Source: Candidatus Hydrogenedentota bacterium
Lineage (GTDB): Bacteria; Hydrogenedentota; Hydrogenedentia; Hydrogenedentales; JAGMZX01
Length of the DNA: 21,099 nt
Assembly: GCA_029556545.1 (NCBI GenBank)
Contig: JAKQEQ010000006.1
Location: 1-21,099, forward strand
Direction of reading: 5' to 3'
The notes beneath the pieces were generated by a model. That model did no database searches. It was not told the origin of the DNA and worked only from the letters and a program-made list of their open reading frames with translations. The translations under genes were made by a program, and so were the position numbers. Position 1 is the first letter of the stretch, and each line of letters begins with the position of its first letter. Shown piece by piece: positions 16,654 to 21,099 of the stretch.

Positions 16654-16702
16654 GTTGCGGGCGCGCGAGTCCGTATGGGGACCGAGAGCCCGTAACTTTT
16701 TT
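16654..16702 (+). terminator. Intrinsic terminator or leader attenuator before porG
   Basis: GTTGCGGGC (16654-16662) pairs with GCCCGTAAC (16688-16696) as a 9-bp stem with one G-U pair. An inner 4-bp stem (GTCC 16669-16672 with GGAC 16679-16682) sits in the loop, and the stem is followed directly by six T (16697-16702). This is the canonical layout of a Rho-independent terminator. It could end the CoA-transferase transcript. Because it begins at the predicted start of the por promoter, it could instead attenuate por transcription. Confidence 0.6.
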
Positions 16703-16723
16703 ATCAGCAAAGGGATACGGTCA

Positions 16724-17332
16724 TTGTCCAAGAGCGACGTAGCGATTGCGGACACGGGTCCGCTGACGTTTAACGGCTTCTGCGAGATACGCTGGCACGG
16801 GCGCGGCGGGCAAGGGGCCATTACCTCGGCGAACATCCTGGCGGATGCGGCGTATCGGGCGGGGTTCAAGGGCGTGACGTCCGCCCCGTCCTTCGGGGCG
16901 GAGCGGCGGGGCGCGCCGGTGACCGCCTCGACCCGGTTGTCGGCGGAGCCGTTGCGCATCTTCTCGCAGGTCGAGTGTCCGGACGTAATCGTGGTGCTGG
17001 ACGAGAGCCTGCTGGTTACGGCGCGGGCGACGACGGGCATGAAGCCGCGGGGGCGGGTTATCGTGAACAGCAAACGCGCGCCGGACGCTTTGCCCGTGCC
17101 GGAAGACTTTATCGTGGCGGCGGCGGACGCCTCGGGCGCGGCGGAGGAACTCGGTCTTATTATCGGCGGCGCGCCGATGGTGAACACGGCCATGCTGGGG
17201 GCGGTGGCGCGTGCGACGGGCCTCATCGGGCTCGATGACCTCGATGAGGCGATCCGCAACGCCTTTTCGGCCAAGGCCGCGGCGAAGAACTTCCAGGCCG
17301 CGAAACTGACTTACGAACGCACGAGGATGTAA
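16724..17332 (+). CDS. porG: 2-oxoacid:ferredoxin oxidoreductase, gamma subunit
   Basis: TTG 16724 is preferred: AAAGGGA (16709-16715) lies 8 nt upstream, and the protein then starts just before the family core. The frame extends upstream to ATG 16646, but that would include the terminator stem and lie at or before the predicted transcription start. The 202-residue protein has the classic gamma signatures: RWHGRGGQGAITSANILA, then PSFGAERRGAPV. In POR-type complexes the gamma subunit helps assemble the TPP/CoA active unit. Its stop overlaps the delta ATG by one base (TAATG), so delta translation is coupled. Name assumes pyruvate as substrate; a branched-chain-oxoacid (Vor) complex would look similar. 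Confidence 0.9.
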   Translation: MSKSDVAIADTGPLTFNGFCEIRWHGRGGQGAITSANILADAAYRAGFKGVTSAPSFGAERRGAPVTASTRLSAEPLRIFSQVECPDVIVVLDESLLVTARATTGMKPRGRVIVNSKRAPDALPVPEDFIVAAADASGAAEELGLIIGGAPMVNTAMLGAVARATGLIGLDDLDEAIRNAFSAKAAAKNFQAAKLTYERTRM

Positions 17333-17739
17333 TGGAAGCGGAACGGAAGAAGGACGCCGCCGCCGAGGAGGCGCGACAGCCGCACACGCGCGCGTGCGAG
17401 CAGGAACTCGCGATGTCGTGGCCGAAGGTCGGCGAGGCCGGCGAAACGGGCGACTGGCGCACGGTGCGGCCCGTGCTCGATACGTCGAAATGCCTGGCGG
17501 CGCAGCGCGGGAAACTGGCGTGCATGCAGTGCTGGATGTTCTGCCCGGACGCCGTGATCACGCGCACGGTGCCGCCCGGCGTCAATATGACCTACTGCAA
17601 GGGCTGCGGCATCTGCGTCGAGGTTTGCCCTGCCGGCGCGATCACCCTCGAACCGGAACACGAGCATGAAGAAGAACATGGGCGGGACGCCCATGCTGCG
17701 GAAGAACAAGGGAGCGCGGACGGTGACGACCAACCCTGA
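17332..17739 (+). CDS. porD: 2-oxoacid:ferredoxin oxidoreductase, delta (ferredoxin) subunit
   Basis: The core has GDWRTVRPVLD (40-50), then two iron-sulphur motifs. The second is canonical: C89-x2-C92-x2-C95-x3-C99-P. The first is unusual: C54-x9-C64-x2-C67-x3-C71-P, with seven extra residues between the first two Cys compared with the usual Cx2C. It should still carry two [4Fe-4S] clusters and pass electrons from the beta subunit to ferredoxin. ATG 17332 overlaps the gamma stop; an internal ATG at 17413 (residue 28) with AGGAA upstream fits the usual family start better, so the first 27 residues may be untranslated. The C-terminal tail (from about residue 108) is His/Glu-rich and includes HGRDAHA, encoded by the palindromic repeat. 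It overlaps porA. Confidence 0.85.
   Translation: MEAERKKDAAAEEARQPHTRACEQELAMSWPKVGEAGETGDWRTVRPVLDTSKCLAAQRGKLACMQCWMFCPDAVITRTVPPGVNMTYCKGCGICVEVCPAGAITLEPEHEHEEEHGRDAHAAEEQGSADGDDQP
17677..17695. repeat. Palindromic repeat, copy 2 (CATGGGCG arms), inside porD/porA overlap
   Basis: CATGGGCG (17677-17684), loop GGA, CGCCCATG (17688-17695). The sequence equals the reverse complement of copy 1 (5455-5473) except for one swapped base pair in the stem (C-G to T-A), so the palindrome is kept. It is read as HGRDAHA at the end of PorD and as MGGTPM near the longest possible PorA N-terminus. Confidence 0.7.
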
Positions 17740-18937
17740 CGTGCATATCATCACGGGGAACAAGGCCGCCGCCGAGGCGGCGCGGCTGTGTCGGGTGCAG
17801 GTCATCGCGGCGTATCCGATAACGCCGCAGTCTTCGGTCGTCGAGAACCTTGCGAAATACGTGGACAGCGGCGTGCTCGACGCGGAATTTATCGCGGTCG
17901 AGAGCGAACACAGCGCCATGTCCGTGTTGATCGGCGCGTCGATGGTGGGGGCGCGTGTGTTCACCGCGACAAGCGCGAACGGGCTCGCCTACATGTGCGA
18001 GCAAATCCACTGGGTCGCCGGGTCGCGGCTTCCGATCGTGATGGGCTGTGTCAATCGCGCCCTGGCCGCGCCGTGGAACGTGTTGAACGATCAGCAGGAC
18101 TCGATGTCCATGCGCGACGCGGGGTGGATTCAGATCTTCTGCCGCAACAATCAGGAAATTCTCGATACGTTCATCCAGGCGTTCAAGATCGCCGAGACGA
18201 CGCACCTGCCGGTGATGGTCTGCTACGACGGCTACATCCTCTCGCACACGGTGATGCCCGTCGAAGTCCCGACGCAGGAGGCCGTGGACGCCTTCCTGCC
18301 GCCGTACAAGCCGCATACGGTCCTCGACCCGGCCGCGCCGCGCAATATCAACCCGGTGACGCTGGCGGATCCGCGGCCGAACGCCGACGGCGTGCTCTGC
18401 CACGGGTATATGGAACTGCGGCACCTGCACCACGCGGCGCTGCGCGAGGCTATCGACACGATTGTCGCCGTGGACAACGAGTTCGGCGCGGCCTTCGGGC
18501 GGTCTTGGGGCGGGCTGTACTGGGACTACCTGCGCGCGGACGCGGAGGTGCTGCTGATGGCCGCGGGAAGTCTCGCGAGCGAAGCGACCGCGGCAGTGGA
18601 CGCGCTGCGCGAGGCGGGCGTGAAGGCGGGCGTGATCGGCCTGCGCGCGTATCGTCCGTTTCCGGACGACGCCGTCGCGGACGCGGTGGCCGCGGCGAAG
18701 GTCGTGGTCGTGTTCGACAAGAGCCTGAGCTACGGCTACGAAGGCCCGATTTGCGCCGATCTGCGGGCGGCGCTGCACGGGCGCGCGACGAGCCCCGCGG
18801 TGCACGGCTATATCGGCGGGCTCGGCGGGCGCGACATCAAGGCGCGGGAACTCGTCGCCGCGACGTGCGAGAGCATCGAGTGGATGAAGAAGAACACGGG
18901 CCGCAAGGGCACTGGTTGGGTGAATTTGCAGTTGTAA
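17723..18937 (+). CDS. porA: 2-oxoacid:ferredoxin oxidoreductase, alpha subunit
   Basis: GTG 17723 is chosen: GGGAG (17710-17714) is 8 nt upstream and the protein then begins a few residues before the conserved core (VHIITGNKAAAEAARL). ATG 17666 would add 19 residues made of palindromic-repeat translation. The 404-residue chain has AYPITPQS (30-37), ESEHSA (60-65), GARVFTATSANGL (76-88), NRALAAPWNV, RDAGWIQI, a C-terminal domain with DNEFGAAFGR and RPFPDDAV, all matching POR/VOR-type alpha. It binds the 2-oxoacid with the beta subunit at TPP; YPITP contains the substrate-contact Thr of this family. It overlaps porD by 17 nt. Confidence 0.92.
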   Translation: MTTNPDVHIITGNKAAAEAARLCRVQVIAAYPITPQSSVVENLAKYVDSGVLDAEFIAVESEHSAMSVLIGASMVGARVFTATSANGLAYMCEQIHWVAGSRLPIVMGCVNRALAAPWNVLNDQQDSMSMRDAGWIQIFCRNNQEILDTFIQAFKIAETTHLPVMVCYDGYILSHTVMPVEVPTQEAVDAFLPPYKPHTVLDPAAPRNINPVTLADPRPNADGVLCHGYMELRHLHHAALREAIDTIVAVDNEFGAAFGRSWGGLYWDYLRADAEVLLMAAGSLASEATAAVDALREAGVKAGVIGLRAYRPFPDDAVADAVAAAKVVVVFDKSLSYGYEGPICADLRAALHGRATSPAVHGYIGGLGGRDIKARELVAATCESIEWMKKNTGRKGTGWVNLQL

Positions 18938-18976
18938 CACGGACAAACACGGACGGACACGGACGAACACGGGAGA
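18937..18976 (+). repeat. Four 10-bp tandem repeats (ACACGGACRR) in the porA-porB gap
   Basis: Units ACACGGACAA (18937-18946), ACACGGACGG (18947-18956), ACACGGACGA (18957-18966) and degenerate ACACGGGAGA (18967-18976) fill nearly the whole gap. The last unit supplies the porB ribosome-binding site (GGGAG, 18971-18975), so the repeat may set porB translation. The unit is 10 bp, so copy changes would shift the RBS only by whole units. Confidence 0.8.
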
Positions 18977-18980
18977 CATC

Positions 18981-19880
18981 ATGGCGACGACCGCATTGAC
19001 CTTGCCCGAAACCGAATACATGTTGCCCGGCAACCGCGCGTGCGCGGGGTGCGGGCTCGGGATCGCGTTCCGTCACATCACGAAGGCGCTCGATGGGAAG
19101 TGCATCTTCGTCGTGCCGGCGAGTTGCCTTACCGTTCTCGGCGGGATGTACCCGACCTCGTCGGTGACGGTGCCGATCATGAACTGCGCGTTCCCGAGCA
19201 CGGCGGCGAGCGCCTCGGGCGTGGCGGCGGGGCTGAAGGTCCTTGGCCGCGAAGACACGACCGTCGTCGCCATGGCCGGCGACGGCGGCACGGCGGATAT
19301 CGGCATCCAGGCGCTGAGCGGGGCCGCGGAACGCAACGCGAACATCCTCTACATCTGCTACGACAACGAGGGCTACATGAACACCGGCACGCAGCGGTCG
19401 GGATCGACGCCCCTCGGCGCGAAGACCACCACGTCGCCCGCCCTCGGCAAGTGCGAGTTCCCGAAGGACGTGCCCGCCATCCTCGAAGCGCACCACATCC
19501 CCTACGTCGCCACGGCGAGTCCGTCTTATCCCGGCGACCTCTACGACAAGGTGAAGAAGGCCAAAGACCTGCGCGGCACGCGGTACATGCACCTCAACGC
19601 GCCGTGTCCGTCCGGCTGGCAGTTCGCGCCCAAGGACACCGTCGAACTGGGCCGGCTCGCCGTCGAGACCGGCGTGTTCCTCCTCTACGAGATCGAGGAC
19701 GGCGTGTTCCGCCTCACCAGCCGCAGCCGGGCCCTCGCCAAGCAAGGCGCGCTCAAACCGGTCCGCGAATTCCTCGAACTCCAGGGCCGCTTCAGCAGCG
19801 CCGCGGACGCCGCCATCGACGCCGTCCAGGAATGGGTCAACCAGCGCTGGAAACGGGCCATCGAGCGCCACGCGGAGTAG
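18981..19880 (+). CDS. porB: 2-oxoacid:ferredoxin oxidoreductase, beta subunit
   Basis: The 299-residue protein has the TPP-binding and cluster motifs of POR beta: C21-x2-C24 in RACAGCG, C49 in ASCL, C209 in APCPSGW (the four ligands of the proximal [4Fe-4S] cluster), and the TPP motif GDGGTADIG (101-109, starting at residue 100-101) through YDNEGYMNTG (127-136). QRSGSTPLGAKTTTSP (138-153) is the usual CoA/substrate-proximal segment. All Cys ligands and TPP residues are present, so it looks functional. ATG 18981 follows GGGAG at 5-nt spacing from the decamer repeat. With gamma, delta and alpha it completes the gamma-delta-alpha-beta order typical of four-subunit POR/VOR. Confidence 0.94.
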   Translation: MATTALTLPETEYMLPGNRACAGCGLGIAFRHITKALDGKCIFVVPASCLTVLGGMYPTSSVTVPIMNCAFPSTAASASGVAAGLKVLGREDTTVVAMAGDGGTADIGIQALSGAAERNANILYICYDNEGYMNTGTQRSGSTPLGAKTTTSPALGKCEFPKDVPAILEAHHIPYVATASPSYPGDLYDKVKKAKDLRGTRYMHLNAPCPSGWQFAPKDTVELGRLAVETGVFLLYEIEDGVFRLTSRSRALAKQGALKPVREFLELQGRFSSAADAAIDAVQEWVNQRWKRAIERHAE

Positions 19881-19907
19881 CCGACCTATTGCGGAGTCTC
19901 CAAGGCG

Positions 19908-20843
19908 TCATGGGGCTTCGGTCGTCAGGGCGGTGACGAGGAGTTCCTCGAAGGCGTCGCGGTCTTTCCAGCGGAGGGCGCAGCGAACGGGCCGGCCCGA
20001 TTCGTCGGGGACGGTGTTACCCTTGTCGTCGATGACGAGGTTGACGGTTTCGAGCTCCATGCACGCCTCGGCGAAGCAGAGGTAGGTTGCCGTGGTGTCG
20101 AAGAGGACGCTGCTGGCGTCGGCGGGATGGCGGGGGCGGTGGCTCCAGGCTTCGTAGTTCTCGATGACGACGCGCGCGAGGGGGGCCTTCGACTCGGCGA
20201 CGGCCCGGTAGCGGGGCCCGTCGAGTACGAGCGTGCCGTTGATGTCGAGGGGGGCCATGACAATTTCCCAGGGCGCGGCGAAGACGGCGCGGGCGGCTTC
20301 GACGTCTTTGTGGACGTTCCACTCGGGCATGCGGCCTTCTTTGCCGGCGTAGCCGATGTGGACGCTGCCGGCCATGGACACGACGCGGGCCTTTTTTGCG
20401 ATGCCGGGATCGCGGCGGAGCGCTTCGCGGAGGTTGGTCTGCGGGCCGATGACGCACAGGGTAATGGGGCCGGTAGCGGCGTTGATGCAGTCGATCATGG
20501 CCTGGACGCCGTCCTGGTGGACCGCGCCCTTGTAGTTCGCGAGGTCGTAGTCGCCGAGCCATTGCGCCTGATGGATGGCGTTGTCGCTGGTCTTGACGCC
20601 GGTGCCGAGGGGGATATCGGTCCGGCCCACGTATTCGAGGATTTTCGCGACGAGCCGGGTCTTTGTCGGCGTATCGTCCGAGGCCGTCAGCACGAGTTTG
20701 AGGTCCACCGTATCGACTCCGAGCAGCATGGCGAGGGCCCATGTGTCGTCGATGTCGTCGCCGAGGTCGGTGTCCAGGATGACCGGAACAGGCTGCGCGT
20801 GTACGGACAGGGCCAGCATTGCGGCGGGCAGTAACAGCGTCAT
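19908..20843 (-). CDS. Secreted nucleoside-hydrolase-family protein
   Basis: The 311-residue protein begins with a cleavable signal (MTLLLPAAMLALSVHA, likely cut before QPVPV). The IUNH calcium-binding motif DTDLGDDIDD (24-33) is present, followed by GPQTNLREAL (133-142), SMAGSVHIG (156-164), PEWNVHKDVEAA (173-184) and PLDIN (198-202). Family members hydrolyse nucleoside N-glycosidic bonds. The usual C-terminal HDPLA motif is replaced by LFDTTA (D249 kept, His to Phe at 248), so catalysis or specificity may differ. ATG 20843 has AGAGGGGA upstream with 7-nt spacing. It is convergent with porB, 27 nt away, with no terminator visible between them. A periplasmic nucleoside- or sugar-salvage role is possible. 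Confidence 0.87.
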   Translation of the reverse strand: MTLLLPAAMLALSVHAQPVPVILDTDLGDDIDDTWALAMLLGVDTVDLKLVLTASDDTPTKTRLVAKILEYVGRTDIPLGTGVKTSDNAIHQAQWLGDYDLANYKGAVHQDGVQAMIDCINAATGPITLCVIGPQTNLREALRRDPGIAKKARVVSMAGSVHIGYAGKEGRMPEWNVHKDVEAARAVFAAPWEIVMAPLDINGTLVLDGPRYRAVAESKAPLARVVIENYEAWSHRPRHPADASSVLFDTTATYLCFAEACMELETVNLVIDDKGNTVPDESGRPVRCALRWKDRDAFEELLVTALTTEAP

Positions 20844-20952
20844 GGCGGTGTCCCCTCTTTGTTTGGGCTGAAAAGTTTCAGTCGTAACTGTACCGGGTGG
20901 TGGGCGCGTTTTTCCAGGTGCGCGGCGTTATGCGCGGCGCGGGGGAGGGGAT

Positions 20953-20970
20953 CGATTACGATTACGATTA
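20953..20970. repeat. Three hexanucleotide repeats (CGATTA)
   Basis: CGATTA is repeated three times (20953-20970) and followed by CGAG, in an otherwise gene-free right-edge stretch upstream of the nucleoside-hydrolase-family gene. No function is visible; it may be part of a dispersed simple repeat. Confidence 0.7.
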
Positions 20971-20990
20971 CGAGTTGTCATGAAATCCTC

Positions 20991-21087
20991 CTGCGGCGGA
21001 TTTCTCCCGCAGAGCATGAAAATGCGCGACGCATGTGGACTGCGCAAGCTTGCTTGCGCTCTTGTCCGGCAAGCTAGCTTGCTGGAC
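20991..21087. repeat. Three palindromes at the right edge, two with CAAGC/GCTTG cores
   Basis: First, CTGCGG (20991-20996) with CCGCAG (21007-21012), 10-nt loop. Second, GCGCAAG (21042-21048) with CTTGCGC (21053-21059), 4-nt loop. Third, a 24-bp near-perfect palindrome 21064-21087 (arms GTCCGGCAAGC and GCTTGCTGGAC, one mismatched pair position). The last two share the CAAGC/GCTTG core and look like one REP-like family. The window ends just after, so the element may continue. Confidence 0.65.
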
Positions 21088-21099
21088 GGGAAAGCTGGA

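Noticed and set aside
16646-16723. N-terminal extension of porG from ATG 16646
   Set aside because: It would translate the terminator stem and U-tract, lies at the promoter -10 box, and the extra residues match nothing in the family.
1-21099. CRISPR array, prophage, toxin-antitoxin or defence island
   Set aside because: No spaced direct repeats, Cas, integrase, phage structural or toxin-like genes are present; the tandem repeats found are contiguous, without spacers.

Overview
The window is GC-rich bacterial chromosome with long genes, short gaps and many small palindromic or tandem intergenic repeats. RNase Y, a bacterial SMC, a Tat-signal DegT-family aminotransferase, a 'choice-of-anchor'-type giant secreted protein and a four-subunit anaerobic 2-oxoacid:ferredoxin oxidoreductase together suggest an anaerobic or facultative bacterium of the Planctomycetes/Hydrogenedentota/Lentisphaerae sort. 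That placement is inference; there is no rRNA gene here to settle it.

Region 1 (1-5441, + strand): the 3' part of a giant secreted protein (Gly-rich segment, choice-of-anchor D-like domain, DUF5011-like Ig domains, five exact 240-bp repeats, a HYR-like domain, a conserved C-terminal domain). A hairpin cluster follows, then a lipoprotein with a LolA-like core. Region 2 (5506-13149, - strand): a consensus sigma70 promoter and a long structured leader drive rny (RNase Y), then ymdB-like phosphodiesterase, smc and a GT4 glycosyltransferase. smc and the glycosyltransferase overlap by 4 nt; rny and ymdB are separated by two inverted arrays of a 9-bp repeat. Region 3 (13470-16572, + strand): a Tat-signal DegT/AHBA-synthase-like aminotransferase, a 55-bp palindromic element, and a fused family I CoA-transferase. 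Region 4 (16619-19880, + strand): a promoter nested with an intrinsic terminator/attenuator, then porG-porD-porA-porB (gamma, delta, alpha, beta). Region 5 (19908-21099): a secreted nucleoside-hydrolase-family protein on the - strand and a repeat-rich right edge.

How the genes work together: rny and ymdB are a known RNA-turnover pair, here sharing a probable transcript with chromosome-organising SMC. The Por complex would oxidise a 2-oxoacid (pyruvate is the best guess) to acyl-CoA, CO2 and reduced ferredoxin. The CoA-transferase next to it could move the CoA to another carboxylate, giving a fermentative or syntrophic acyl-CoA module. The most interesting non-coding signals are the structured leader before rny, the attenuator-like element before porG, and a palindromic repeat that occurs twice with paired compensatory changes, one copy lying inside the porD/porA overlap and coding in both frames.
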